From JBFXAM01 sp050184295 (GTDB lineage: Bacteria > Planctomycetota > Phycisphaerae > UBA1845 > Fen-1342): a stretch of DNA of 30,843 nucleotides. The notes beneath the pieces were generated by a model that worked only from the letters and a program-made list of their open reading frames with translations, made no database searches and was not told the DNA's origin. The translations under genes were made by a program, and so were the position numbers. The stretch is taken from positions 1-30,843 of the forward strand of contig JBFXAM010000050.1 in assembly GCA_050184295.1 (NCBI GenBank), written 5' to 3'. This document shows positions 1 to 9,395 of the stretch, piece by piece; positions within the stretch are counted from its first letter, which is position 1, and each line of letters opens with the position of its first letter.

Positions 1-1208
<1,208 letters not shown>

Positions 1209-2576
1209 TCAGCGCGGGGAGAGCCAGCCCTCGTCCGGAGCGGGCTCGATGTGCCGCACGTCGGGCGCGAGACTGTGGAGATGTTCCAGTACGCGCGGGC
1301 TGATCCGCAGTTCCACCACGGCGCGCCCGTCTGCATATTCAGCGCTCAGAATCGTGGCGAAGCGCTCCAGAAAATTCAGCGCCTTCCCGTCGCGCGCCGG
1401 GATCGACAGCACCATCCGCTGCTGCTCGCCCTGCACGCGCTCGTCCACCGCGTCGCGCAGCATTTCGAGCCCCGCGCCGGTGCGCGCGGAAATCTCGATC
1501 GCCCCGGGATGATCCCGGCGGAGCAGCACCAACTCGGCCTCGTCACGGACCGCGTCCACCTTGTTGAACACGAGGAGTGTCGGCGTGTCGCCGGCGCCCA
1601 GCTCCGTCAGCACCTGCTGGACGACCGCGATCTGTCGAGCGGCGTCGCGATTGGCGGCGTCCACCACATGCATCAGCAGGTCGGCGTGTATCGCCTCCTC
1701 CAGCGTCGCGCGGAACGATGCGATCAGCCGGTGCGGCAGGTCGCGAATGAACCCGACGGTGTCGCTCAGCAGCGCGTGCCGGCCGCCGCCGAGCGACCAT
1801 TTTCGCGTCAGCGTGTCGAGCGTGGCGAAAAGCAGATCCTCGGTCCGCGCGCCGGCGCCGGTGAGCGCGTTCATGAGCGTGCTCTTGCCGGCGTTCGTGT
1901 ACCCCACGAGCGACACGGTGAAGTGCTCGCGCCGCGCGCCGACCTCGCGCTGCCGGCGGCGGTCGACCTCGGCGATTTTCTCCTTCAACGCGGCGACGCG
2001 CTTCGCGACAATGCGCCGGTCGATCTCGATCTGCCGCTCGCCGGGGCCGCGCGTTCCGATGCCTCCGACGGCGCCCACGCCGGTGCCGCCCGCGGCCCCC
2101 GCGATGCGCTCGAGGTGGGTCCACATGCCGCGGAGGCGGGGCGCCGTGTATTCGAGTTGTGCGAGCTCCACTTGGAGGCGGGCCTCGGCGGTGCGTGCCC
2201 GGGTCGCGAAGATGTCCAGAATCAGCTCGCTGCGATCAATCACCTTGCGGCGGGTGGCCTTTTCGATCTCGCGGATCTGCGACGGCGACAAGTCGTTGTC
2301 GAACAGAATGGCGTCGATCTCGTTCACGTCCGCGCGCTGGCGGATCTCCTCAAGCTTGCCGCTCCCCACGCAGGTGCCGGCCACAAACGCCTTGCGTCGC
2401 TGGACGACGCGGTCAATGACGAGCGCGCCCGCCGAGCGGGCCAACTCCTCCAGCTCCACCAGCGGTTCATCGGTCTGGAGCGCGTCGTCGAGCAAGACGC
2501 CGACCAGCAGCACGCGCTCCCGCCGGACCGTCATCTCCTGCCTGGCGGCGTCGGTCTCCCACAGCTTTCGCGTCAT
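1209..2576 (-). CDS. hflX: GTPase HflX
   Basis: HflX is a ribosome-associated GTPase that binds the 50S subunit and splits stalled or stressed ribosomes in the cytoplasm. The 455-residue product has the glycine-rich HflX N-domain (GSGKLEEIR near 71-79, FDNDLSPSQ near 92-100, GPGERQIEID near 177-186). The GTPase domain follows: G1 GYTNAGKST at 225-233, G3 DTVGF at 272-276, G4 NKVD at 338-341. E. coli HflX is 426 aa, so the length is normal. I chose the ATG at 2576 because the open frame extends to 2690 only through low-quality sequence (about 38 residues) that overlaps the divergent lipoprotein start. Ribosome-binding text is weak (GGGGG about 12 bases upstream). The gene is divergent from the lipoprotein gene at 2673. 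Confidence 0.93.
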   Translation of the reverse strand: MTRKLWETDAARQEMTVRRERVLLVGVLLDDALQTDEPLVELEELARSAGALVIDRVVQRRKAFVAGTCVGSGKLEEIRQRADVNEIDAILFDNDLSPSQIREIEKATRRKVIDRSELILDIFATRARTAEARLQVELAQLEYTAPRLRGMWTHLERIAGAAGGTGVGAVGGIGTRGPGERQIEIDRRIVAKRVAALKEKIAEVDRRRQREVGARREHFTVSLVGYTNAGKSTLMNALTGAGARTEDLLFATLDTLTRKWSLGGGRHALLSDTVGFIRDLPHRLIASFRATLEEAIHADLLMHVVDAANRDAARQIAVVQQVLTELGAGDTPTLLVFNKVDAVRDEAELVLLRRDHPGAIEISARTGAGLEMLRDAVDERVQGEQQRMVLSIPARDGKALNFLERFATILSAEYADGRAVVELRISPRVLEHLHSLAPDVRHIEPAPDEGWLSPR

Positions 2577-2656
2577 TCGTTCTGCCAGCCCCCGAGTTAT
2601 GGCGCCATCCGCGGCGCGACCTGCACGCCGCGCGCTCGCGTAGCGAATCCACGGCG

Positions 2657-2665
2657 TATTATAAC
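2657..2665. promoter_or_regulatory. Divergent -10 region between hflX and the lipoprotein gene
   Basis: The text TATTATAAC reads as a perfect TATAAT on the minus strand (2658-2663), facing hflX. On the plus strand it reads as TATAAC (2660-2665), which would start transcription at about 2672, on top of the ATG at 2673. No good -35 box is visible at 17 bases on either strand; a TTGAAT lies 21 bases upstream on the minus side. Confidence 0.45.
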
Positions 2666-2672
2666 CGACGAC

Positions 2673-3824
2673 ATGATCGCGATGATTCAATCGACTCTAC
2701 GTTCGCTCCCGCGACGCATTCTCGCGCCATTCGCCCGCGCCGGCGTCGCCGGCAGCATCGTCGCCGCGCTGAGCGCGTGTGCGCCCGCCGCCAAGCGCCC
2801 CGTGGTTGAGCTGGTTCCGCCGCTGTCGGAGTCCGCGTTCGACGAATTTGCGTCGTCGGTCGCGGAGCGGATCGTCGCCGCCACGCGCGCGTCGCGCAGC
2901 GCGCCGGCCGCGATCGCTCCGCCGCGCGTGTCGGCCGGAGGCGTCGAGCCGACTTGGATCGCGTCCAATTTCGCGACCGCGCTCGCGGCGGCGTTGAATG
3001 ACCGGCTGGCCGGTGCGGCGACCATCTCGCAAGCGGCGACGACGCGTCCCGCGTTTCGTTCGGCGGTGCAATTTGCGCGCAGCACGCGCGATCCCCAGGC
3101 GCGCGCGGTCGCGTTTGCGTTGTGGGATGCAGACGAGCGCCTCGTGTTCCGCGAGGCGCGCGGCTACGCGTCGGGTGTTCTGCCTGAGCCAGCGGAGGCG
3201 CGCCGGTCGGACGCGGCCCGCTCGCCGGGATCCACTCTCGAAGCTGCCGCCGCACCCAACCGGACGTCTGGCGGCGCCGCAGCGAAGGATCCGCAGCGTG
3301 CTTCGGTATCGGTCGATGGTCCGCCGGCTGCGGCTGGCGAAAGGCGGTCGGAGGATCGCGCTGGGGGCGGAACGGAGCGCTCCGCCGATGCACGGGCCGA
3401 CGCGTGGTTTGCGCTGGACGCGGGACCGCTGCGCACCGAATTGCTTTCGCGCGCGGAAGCGATGCGGTCGCGGACGCACGCGGGTGTGGATGGCGCGGTG
3501 GTCTTGATCGACGCGTGCGCCGACGAACATGTCGAGCTGCTGAGCCAGTACTGGTCGACTTCGCCCGACGGCCGGCCGCGAGTCGAATTCGCGTTGCGCG
3601 CCAAGCGCGCGCCGGCCACCGTGCTGCTTCGCGTGCTATTTCTCGATGAGCGTGGCGCCGCGAGCGGGGTCACGCCGGTGGTTCCGGCGGCGATTGTGCC
3701 CGGTTGCGAGGTCACGATCGCACTTGCCGCGGAGGACCCGCGCGCAGCTCAGTACATCGCGTTGTTTCGGTGTACGCGCGCGACCGACGTCGAGAGCGGC
3801 GGGGTCGCGCCCGGGGGCGGATGA
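2673..3824 (+). CDS. Lipoprotein of unknown function, weakly LpoB-like
   Basis: The 383-residue product starts with a positively charged segment (RSLPRR), a hydrophobic stretch and a lipobox (LSAC, Cys at about 33), so it should be a lipid-anchored envelope protein. After the anchor comes a mixed region with DEFASSVAERIVAA and IASNFATALAAALNDRLAG. That order of helices resembles the LpoB/FlgO-type fold, but the resemblance is weak and I do not assign a function. About residues 170-243 are Ala/Arg/Ser/Gly-rich and probably disordered. A conserved-looking C-terminal domain follows (GAVVLIDACADEHVELLSQYW; VEFALRAKRAPATVLLRVLFLDERG). The ATG at 2673 or the one at 2682 could be used. A long plus-strand open frame extends upstream to 939 but is antisense to hflX and is not coding. 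Confidence 0.7.
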   Translation: MIAMIQSTLRSLPRRILAPFARAGVAGSIVAALSACAPAAKRPVVELVPPLSESAFDEFASSVAERIVAATRASRSAPAAIAPPRVSAGGVEPTWIASNFATALAAALNDRLAGAATISQAATTRPAFRSAVQFARSTRDPQARAVAFALWDADERLVFREARGYASGVLPEPAEARRSDAARSPGSTLEAAAAPNRTSGGAAAKDPQRASVSVDGPPAAAGERRSEDRAGGGTERSADARADAWFALDAGPLRTELLSRAEAMRSRTHAGVDGAVVLIDACADEHVELLSQYWSTSPDGRPRVEFALRAKRAPATVLLRVLFLDERGAASGVTPVVPAAIVPGCEVTIALAAEDPRAAQYIALFRCTRATDVESGGVAPGGG

Positions 3825-3986
3825 CAACGGCCTCGCGTGGAGCACGATCTGGGCCGGGCGGGCGGCGATGGACCTTGCGTCCGGCGGTCGCGCGTCCGGA
3901 TCGGAGCACAAGGACCGATAACTGAAGACGCGCCGTTCGTGCGCAAAGAAATCGCGCGCAAGCCCAAAAATCCGTGTTGCTTGCAC

Positions 3987-4015
3987 TTGGCGAGACGATA
4001 GGCTAGTTGTAAGAT
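3987..4015 (+). promoter_or_regulatory. Candidate sigma-70-type promoter for the pseudopilin gene
   Basis: TTGGCG (3987-3992), a 17-base spacer, then TAAGAT (4010-4015). Transcription would start near 4022, giving a leader of about 105 bases ahead of the ATG at 4127. Spacing is ideal and each box keeps four or five consensus positions. Confidence 0.45.
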
Positions 4016-4114
4016 TTTGTGTGGTTCGTTCAGGTTCCGTACTACGTGAGCCTTCGGAAACAAAAGGGTCGGGTCGCCGCATCAGGCGGCGAAACCTATC
4101 TGCGTCAACGAAAC

Positions 4115-4119
4115 GGAGG
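4115..4119 (+). promoter_or_regulatory. Ribosome-binding site of the pseudopilin gene
   Basis: GGAGG lies seven bases before the ATG at 4127 and is fully complementary to the CCTCC at the 16S 3' end seen in this window. It fixes the start at 4127, not at the upstream in-frame codon at 4019. Confidence 0.8.
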
Positions 4120-4126
4120 ACGTTTC

Positions 4127-5209
4127 ATGCTTGGTCGTCGATCGCTGCCGCGCGGCTTCACGCTCATCGAGCTGTTGGTCGTCGTGGCCATTATTGCGCT
4201 GCTGCTGACCATCCTGCTGCCGGCGCTGAACCGCGCGAAGGAACAGGGTCGCATTGCGGTCTGCCAGTCGAACCTGCGGACCATCATTCAATCCGCCATT
4301 ACGTACGCGCTCGACGGCAACAACGACGACATGCCGTGGGTCGTCCCGAACGGGTACGTGTCCGCGGGCGTGGGCCCGATTCAGATGAGCTGCCTCTCGG
4401 AGTTCATCTGGGGCGGCGAGATGCCGGACAAGAGCACCGCGGACTGGACTGGCACGGGGTTGCCCGCCGGCGAGTGGGGCATTGGTTGCGACATCTATCA
4501 GGTTCCCGCTCGCGCGCGCCCGCTCAACAAGTACTTCTCGCCTACGGTGAGCTGGGACAATCCGAACCGCGCGCCGGGCGCCGGCTCGACCAGCCGTGTG
4601 CAGATTCGGGCGACGGTTCCCAACTGGTTCAAGTGCCCGTCCGATTCGAGCATCAACGTGCCGATCGTCAGCCGCACGAATCCCCCGGTTTCGCCCGACC
4701 AGCCGTACTCGACCTGGGACTTCTGGGGCACGAGCTACCCGATCAACTGGTACTGGCCGTACTACTACTACAACGTCCCGCCGGGCAATCAGACCCCGTA
4801 CGCCGGTGGCAACCAGTTCGCGAACATCATCGGCTTCCGCGCGAATCCTCCGCCGTACGGCGGAGGCATCCGCGGTCTGGGGCGCGAGATGCTGAAGGAC
4901 AAGGGCGGGCGCTGGGCGTCGGAGTTCATCGTGTTCTATGAAAACCAGATGAACTACGCGCTCGAAGGCGCGCGTCCGCCGCGGTACTCGGGCGCGCCGT
5001 GGGCGAGCCAGCGCAAGAACCTGGTCGGCTGGCACAAGGGCCCGTCGCAGCACGGCGCCGCGTTCCTCGATGGCAGCGCGCGGTATCAGAAATTCGACAC
5101 GCGCTTCGTCTTTGGCGCGGGTTGGACGATCTGGCCCAACAAGCCGTGGCAGGGCAACGTCTGGAGCAACTACAACGAGGACGCGGCGATCGACGTAAAC
5201 GCGAACTAA
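4127..5209 (+). CDS. Prepilin-type N-terminal cleavage/methylation domain protein (pseudopilin)
   Basis: This 360-residue protein begins MLGRRSLPRG followed by FTLIELLVVVAIIALLLTIL. That is a class III signal peptide, cut by prepilin peptidase after Gly10, with the methylated Phe11 and the conserved Glu at +5. After the membrane helix comes LPALNRAKEQGR...CQSNLRT, the standard alpha-helical spine of these proteins. The body is rich in Trp, Tyr, Pro and Asn. The tail QHGAAFLDGSARYQ is the 'H...FLDG' signature of the large DUF1559-like/H-X9-DG group, which is expanded in Planctomycetes and Lentisphaerae. The role in most such genomes is unknown; secretion to the outer surface by a type II-like machinery is inferred. 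It stands alone, with its own promoter and terminator. Confidence 0.9.
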   Translation: MLGRRSLPRGFTLIELLVVVAIIALLLTILLPALNRAKEQGRIAVCQSNLRTIIQSAITYALDGNNDDMPWVVPNGYVSAGVGPIQMSCLSEFIWGGEMPDKSTADWTGTGLPAGEWGIGCDIYQVPARARPLNKYFSPTVSWDNPNRAPGAGSTSRVQIRATVPNWFKCPSDSSINVPIVSRTNPPVSPDQPYSTWDFWGTSYPINWYWPYYYYNVPPGNQTPYAGGNQFANIIGFRANPPPYGGGIRGLGREMLKDKGGRWASEFIVFYENQMNYALEGARPPRYSGAPWASQRKNLVGWHKGPSQHGAAFLDGSARYQKFDTRFVFGAGWTIWPNKPWQGNVWSNYNEDAAIDVNAN

Positions 5210-5261
5210 CGCGCACGCGCCGCCGCGGGCGCTCGGCGTCAACAACCTGATTCTCCGACCA

Positions 5262-5305
5262 CGGTCGGGGCGGAACGTGTGGCCGCTCCGACCGTCTCAT
5301 TTCTT
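5262..5305 (+). terminator. Terminator after the pseudopilin gene
   Basis: A 12-bp stem with one G-T pair, CGGTCGGGGCGG (5262-5273) with CCGCTCCGACCG (5283-5294), has a nine-base loop and is followed by the T-rich text TCTCATTTCTT. It begins 53 bases after the pseudopilin stop codon and before the metG promoter. Confidence 0.7.
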
Positions 5306-5351
5306 CCCGCCCGTCCGGCAGCGCGCAACGCACCGTGCCCGGCGACGGGCG

Positions 5352-5380
5352 TTGCAGGCCGCGAAACGCGCTTGTACGAT
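5352..5380 (+). promoter_or_regulatory. Promoter of metG
   Basis: TTGCAG (5352-5357), exactly 17 bases, then TACGAT (5375-5380). Transcription would begin near 5387, giving a leader of about 33 bases before the GTG at 5420. The TTGC...TACG(A/C)T style recurs at 15712-15741 and 15769-15797. Confidence 0.6.
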
Positions 5381-5419
5381 CCTCCCGGTTTCGCAGCTTG
5401 AGACGCGAGAAAACCTCCT

Positions 5420-7168
5420 GTGCCGAAACGCTACCTCGTCACTTCCGGACTGCCGTACTCCAACGGCCGGCTGCACGTCGGGCACCTCGGTGGCGCGTAC
5501 CTGCCGGCGGACATTTACGTACGTTACCTGCGGGCGTGCGGGCACGACGTGCGCTTCATCTGCGGGAGCGACGACAACGGCGTGGCGATCGAGATTTCGG
5601 CGCTGAAGGCGAGCCAGGTCGCCGGGCGCGAGGTTACGCCGGCGGAGATCTCGGCCCGATTCAACGCCCGCCAGAAAGCAGACTTCGCCGGCATGCGCAT
5701 CGAGTTCGACGTCTTCGGCGGCACGCACCAGCCGGGCTTTGTCGAGACGCACGAGCGGATGAGCCAGGAATTTTTCCGGCGCATCTTCGAAAAGGGTTAT
5801 TTCACGAAGCGCTCGAGCAAGCAGCTTTTCGACCCGCAGGCGAATCGCTTTCTGCCGGATCGCTACGTGCGCGGCACTTGCCATCACTGCAACACGCCGG
5901 GCGCGACCGGCGACCAGTGCGAGGCGTGCGGCCAGATCATCGACCCGCTGCTCTTGAAGGATCCGGTCAGCGAGATCAGCGGGCAGCGGGCCGAGGTGCG
6001 CGAGACGACGCACTGGTACCTGCGCCTGGCGGATTTCGAGAAGCCGCTCGGGGAGTGGCTCGACAGCAAGCAGGGCGTCTGGCGGCCGCAGGTGCTGAAT
6101 TTCGCGCTGGGACAGATCAAGCAGGGACTGCCCGAGCGGGCGATGACGCGCGACATCGCGTGGGGAATCCCCGTCCCGCTCGATGATCCCGACGCGCGCG
6201 GCAAGGTGCTCTTCGTCTGGTTCGACGCGCCGATCGGCTACGTGTCTTTCACCGCGAAGCTATGCGCGGAGCGCGGCGGGGCGATCGACGACTACCGCCA
6301 GTGGTGGGCTGATCCGGACACGGCGATCGTGCACTTCATCGGCGAGGACAACACCGTCTTCCACACGCTGATCTGGCCGGCCATGCTGATGGCCGACGGG
6401 CGGTTTCAGTTGCCGGCCCACGTGGTTGCCAACAACTTCATCAACTTTCGGCTCGGCGGTGCCGAGGCGAAGGTGAGCAAGAGCAGGACGCCCGAGGACT
6501 CGCCGGTCTGGATCGAGGAATTCCTGAAGCGCTTCAACGCCGACGCGCTGCGCTATTACCTGACCGCGATCGCGCCGGAGACTTCGCGGACGGCGTTCGA
6601 TCCGCAGGACTTCGTGCAGCGCAACAACAAGGAACTCGTGGCGGCGTTCGGCAACTTCGTCAATCGCTGGCCGAAGTTCGTGTTCGACGATTTTGGCGGC
6701 AAAATCCCCGACGCAACGCTCACGGACGCCGACCGAGCCCAGGCGGCCGCGGGCGGCGCGGCGCTGGAGCGCATCGGGCGGAACATCGAGGATTTCCGCT
6801 TTCGCGCGGCCCTCGAAGAGCTGATGGCGTTCGCGCGCAGTTGCAACGAGTACATCGGGCTGCGCGAACCCTGGAAGCGGCGGAAGGACAACCTCGCCGA
6901 CTGCGCCGCGTGTGTCGCCACGTGCGCGCACCTTTCCCGGTTCCTCGCGGTGATGGCGTGGCCGTTCATGCCGACGACGGCAGAGCGGATCATGCAAAAC
7001 CTGGGGCTGCGTGACCGGCCGGTGCGTTGGGAGGCGCCGGCGCCATTGCCCGCGGGGCACGCGCTGGGCGAGACGAAAATGCTTTTCAACGTGCTCGAAC
7101 CGAACTGCATGGACGCGCGCGAGTCGAACGCGGCGGATGCGCGCGAAGCGAACCGCACGGATGGTTGA
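5420..7168 (+). CDS. metG: Methionyl-tRNA synthetase
   Basis: Charges tRNA-Met in the cytoplasm (class I aminoacyl-tRNA synthetase). The 582-residue product starts with GTG: MPKRYLVTSGLPYSNGRLHV. The HIGH motif is HVGH at residues 19-22. The zinc knuckle is C154-x2-C157...C167-x2-C170 and the KMSKS motif is KVSKS at 351-355. The Rossmann fold, the connective peptide with zinc knuckle and the anticodon-binding helical domain are all present. There is no C-terminal tRNA-binding (Trbp111-like) extension, only a short polar tail (MDARESNAADAREANRTDG), which makes it a short-form enzyme. The ribosome-binding site is weak. The lipoprotein gene at 7172 follows after three bases and is probably co-translated. 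Confidence 0.97.
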   Translation: MPKRYLVTSGLPYSNGRLHVGHLGGAYLPADIYVRYLRACGHDVRFICGSDDNGVAIEISALKASQVAGREVTPAEISARFNARQKADFAGMRIEFDVFGGTHQPGFVETHERMSQEFFRRIFEKGYFTKRSSKQLFDPQANRFLPDRYVRGTCHHCNTPGATGDQCEACGQIIDPLLLKDPVSEISGQRAEVRETTHWYLRLADFEKPLGEWLDSKQGVWRPQVLNFALGQIKQGLPERAMTRDIAWGIPVPLDDPDARGKVLFVWFDAPIGYVSFTAKLCAERGGAIDDYRQWWADPDTAIVHFIGEDNTVFHTLIWPAMLMADGRFQLPAHVVANNFINFRLGGAEAKVSKSRTPEDSPVWIEEFLKRFNADALRYYLTAIAPETSRTAFDPQDFVQRNNKELVAAFGNFVNRWPKFVFDDFGGKIPDATLTDADRAQAAAGGAALERIGRNIEDFRFRAALEELMAFARSCNEYIGLREPWKRRKDNLADCAACVATCAHLSRFLAVMAWPFMPTTAERIMQNLGLRDRPVRWEAPAPLPAGHALGETKMLFNVLEPNCMDARESNAADAREANRTDG

Positions 7169-7171
7169 GCG

Positions 7172-7756
7172 ATGGGTCTAGGACGGCGCCCGGGCGTGTG
7201 GATCATCCTGCTGCTCAGCGGAGTCGCGGGCTGCGAGCGCGCGGCGCCCCCGCCGGCGACGCAACCGGCCGAGCCGATCGTTGTGCAGCTCGATTCCCCG
7301 CAGAACGCGGCGAAGGCGCTGCTCATCGCGCTTCGCGACACGGTGCGCGCGGCAGCGCGCGGCGACGCGGCGGCGGTTGCCGCGCTCAAGCGCCGGACAC
7401 TCGAGATCGTCGACCCGGTGAGCATCGGGACCAACTACGTCCGCGTGCTGGGCGGCCGCGCCGCGAATCTCACGGACGCCCAGTTGCGTGCTGCCGCCGA
7501 GGGCGTGATTGCGCACTGGCCGTCCATGATCGCGTTCTACATCGAGGGGCTCGACCTGGAACACATCGAGCCGCTCCCCGCGACCGTGGGCAACGCCGCG
7601 ATGAACGTCGCGTTGCACGCCACCGGCGAAGGCCGCTCGGCGGTGCTGCGCGTCGCGACGCTGCGCGACGAACAGGGGCAGTGGCGCCCGATCGGGCTCG
7701 ACTTCGTCGCCCAGCACACTGCGACCCGGCCGAGCGCGGCGACACCCGCGCCGTAG
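7172..7756 (+). CDS. Small lipoprotein of unknown function downstream of metG
   Basis: A 194-residue protein with a lipoprotein signal peptide: RRPGVWIILLLSGVAGC, lipid-modified Cys21. A Pro/Ala-rich linker (APPPATQPAEP) follows. The globular part starts with helices (AAKALLIALRDTVRAAARGDAAAVAAL) and ends in a beta-rich half (SAVLRVATLRDEQGQWRPIGLDF). A helix-then-sheet layout ending in 'G.W.pig' recalls NTF2-like/SnoaL-fold lipoproteins; I regard that as a suggestion only. It starts three bases after the metG stop codon, so it is probably in the same transcript, though a link to tRNA charging is not implied. A large hairpin at 7791-7826 closes the unit. Confidence 0.8.
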   Translation: MGLGRRPGVWIILLLSGVAGCERAAPPPATQPAEPIVVQLDSPQNAAKALLIALRDTVRAAARGDAAAVAALKRRTLEIVDPVSIGTNYVRVLGGRAANLTDAQLRAAAEGVIAHWPSMIAFYIEGLDLEHIEPLPATVGNAAMNVALHATGEGRSAVLRVATLRDEQGQWRPIGLDFVAQHTATRPSAATPAP

Positions 7757-7790
7757 CCGTCGTCGGCGCGGATTCCGCCGACCGACAAAC

Positions 7791-7826
7791 AACGCCGCCG
7801 GCGGAGTGTTCTCCGGCGGCGGCGTT
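7791..7826. terminator. Large inverted repeat between convergent genes, probable bidirectional terminator
   Basis: AACGCCGCCGGCGGAG (7791-7806) pairs with CTCCGGCGGCGGCGTT (7811-7826) around a TGTT loop, with a single mismatch in 16 positions. It sits between two convergent stop codons (7756 and 7872). Neither side has a proper T-run, so termination is inferred from position and stem strength. Confidence 0.55.
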
Positions 7827-7871
7827 CCCGAGTGCGAGCGACGATCGCGCGCGATGCTTAGTTCATCGGCC

Positions 7872-9383
7872 TTACGGTCCGACGAGCAGCGCGACGAACG
7901 GATCGATGTCGAAGTTGTTCACCACGCCGTCGCCGTTCACGTCCCCGTTGTTGATGTCGCAATCGGGGAACGCGGCGGCATAGGCGGCGGGATCGGTGAC
8001 CGCGAGCACGAACGGATCGATGTCGAAGTTGTTGACGACGCCGTCGCAGTTCATGTCGCCGGGCAGCCCGAGCGAAACGTCCATGCGGAATGCACACGTC
8101 AGGTCGTCGGTCGTGGATGGCGTGTTGAAGATGTCCACCGTGCCCACGAAGTAGACCGAGAGGCGTCCGCCGGAGCGGTCGCCGAGCGCGAGCGCGGCGA
8201 TGCCGGTGAAGTCGCGCAGCACGGCGCCGGCGTCGATGACGCCGTCGTTGTCGAGATCGACCTCGTCGCCGACGGAGAGCAGGCGGTCGTCGTTCAGAAA
8301 GAGCGACTCGCGCGTGGGAGTTCCCGCGGCGATCCAGATGTAGGCGATGTCCCCGTCGTCGTTCATGTACGCGTGAGTGATCGCGCCGGTGACGGTGACG
8401 TCGTCGATGGCGTCGCCTTCGCGGTGGATGATGACGCCGTTCTTGACGATGAACTCGTCTACGGTGGTGGCGGCGCTGGTGTCGCCGGTGAACATGTAGT
8501 CGCCGCTGTTGTTGATGCCCATGTAGTCGAAGTTGGCCCAGTTCTCGCCGGCCAGACCGCCGGCGCTGGCGGGAACGGGATTCCCCTCCCGAACGAGCGT
8601 GCCGTCGATCATGAGTCCGGCGCCGCTGCGCACGAGGGCCGAGTCGTTCGTGGTCGAGCCCGACGACATGAGCACCGGCGCCAGGTAGTTCGAACCATTC
8701 GCGCTCATGCGGTAGTCGAATTCGACCGTCGTGCCGGTGTTCAGCGGAAAGGGCAGGTCGGTGACGGCCTGGCCGCCGAGCAGGAGCACCTGGGTCGGTC
8801 CGAAGCCATAGAACAGGCCGCGATTCTGCGTCGCGCCGCCGGCGGTGTCGGTGATTCCGCCGACCCAGTACGCGTTCCCGTCGGCGGTGACGCCGGGCCG
8901 GCTCGCGAAGCGCCAGAACTGGCCGGGGAGCTCGGGAATAGGATTCCCTTCGACCGCGAGGGGCGCGTCATCCAGCCAGACCGAGTCGAAGCTGCCGACC
9001 GGTCCGCCGGTGCCGGTCGGGCTGTATGAAACCTGGCCGGCGTCGCTGAATCCAAAGAAGGATTCGAATGCGGTTTGAACGTAGGGACCGAACGTGCCTT
9101 CGGAGCGGATGACCGTGCCGGCGCCTCCCGCGGCGTTGCCCCACGCGTGGCTGAGAGCCGTCTCGCCGCTGTTGCTGGTCAGCACGAACGCGTATCCGCC
9201 CACGTGATTGACCGCGGGCGTCGACACGCCCGTCACGAGCTCGCCGACCGCGGCGCCCGGTAGCTGCTGTCCCTCGACAGCCAGCGCTCGGGCGAGTTGG
9301 GCCGACGCGGGGAATGCCCCGAGCGCGCCGAGCGCGGCGAGTGCGCCGACGACGAACGTGCGATGGAGTAGGCAGCGCTTCAT
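7872..9383 (-). CDS. Secreted protein with C-terminal dockerin type I repeats
   Basis: The 503-residue product has a Sec signal peptide (VVGALAALGALGAFPASAQ). A large repetitive beta-rich body follows, with recurring 'VxxEGNPIP/VREGNPVP' and 'NNSGDYMF/NDDGDIAYIW' segments, like the PEP-CTERM/choice-of-anchor secreted proteins of Planctomycetes. The C-terminus has two EF-hand-like calcium loops, GDMNCDGVVNNFDIDPFVLA and GDVNGDGVVNNFDIDPFVAL, spaced 38 residues apart. These form a dockerin type I domain. In clostridia dockerins bind cohesins, but in Planctomycetes they are common without cellulosomes, and no cohesin gene is seen here. A very strong ribosome-binding site (GGAGG, seven bases upstream) fixes the ATG at 9383. 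It is convergent with the metG unit. Confidence 0.85.
   Translation of the reverse strand: MKRCLLHRTFVVGALAALGALGAFPASAQLARALAVEGQQLPGAAVGELVTGVSTPAVNHVGGYAFVLTSNSGETALSHAWGNAAGGAGTVIRSEGTFGPYVQTAFESFFGFSDAGQVSYSPTGTGGPVGSFDSVWLDDAPLAVEGNPIPELPGQFWRFASRPGVTADGNAYWVGGITDTAGGATQNRGLFYGFGPTQVLLLGGQAVTDLPFPLNTGTTVEFDYRMSANGSNYLAPVLMSSGSTTNDSALVRSGAGLMIDGTLVREGNPVPASAGGLAGENWANFDYMGINNSGDYMFTGDTSAATTVDEFIVKNGVIIHREGDAIDDVTVTGAITHAYMNDDGDIAYIWIAAGTPTRESLFLNDDRLLSVGDEVDLDNDGVIDAGAVLRDFTGIAALALGDRSGGRLSVYFVGTVDIFNTPSTTDDLTCAFRMDVSLGLPGDMNCDGVVNNFDIDPFVLAVTDPAAYAAAFPDCDINNGDVNGDGVVNNFDIDPFVALLVGP
7894..8060 (-). repeat. Internal direct repeat encoding the two dockerin calcium loops
   Basis: Two 53-base copies (7894-7946 and 8008-8060) lie 114 bases apart and differ at about five positions. 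They encode the two DGVVNNFDIDPFV loops. DNA identity is high given ordinary codon drift, which suggests recent duplication or gene conversion. Confidence 0.8.
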
Positions 9384-9390
9384 GTGATTC

Positions 9391-9395
9391 CCTCC
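9391..9395 (-). promoter_or_regulatory. Ribosome-binding site of the dockerin-protein gene
   Basis: CCTCC on the plus strand reads as GGAGG on the minus strand, seven bases before the ATG at 9383. Box and spacing match those of the pseudopilin gene. Confidence 0.8.

Larger units (their letters stand above)
3825..4126. other. Intergenic region upstream of the pseudopilin gene
   Basis: About 300 bases without a supportable gene. The right part holds a candidate promoter (3987-4015), and the pseudopilin ribosome-binding site is at 4115-4119. The left part (3825-3986) shows no clear hairpin-plus-T terminator for the lipoprotein gene and nothing else I recognise. Confidence 0.6.

Noticed and set aside
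4082..5245. Long minus-strand frame opposite the pseudopilin gene
   Set aside because: The plus strand has the prepilin signature and an SD site; the antisense frame is a by-product of high GC.
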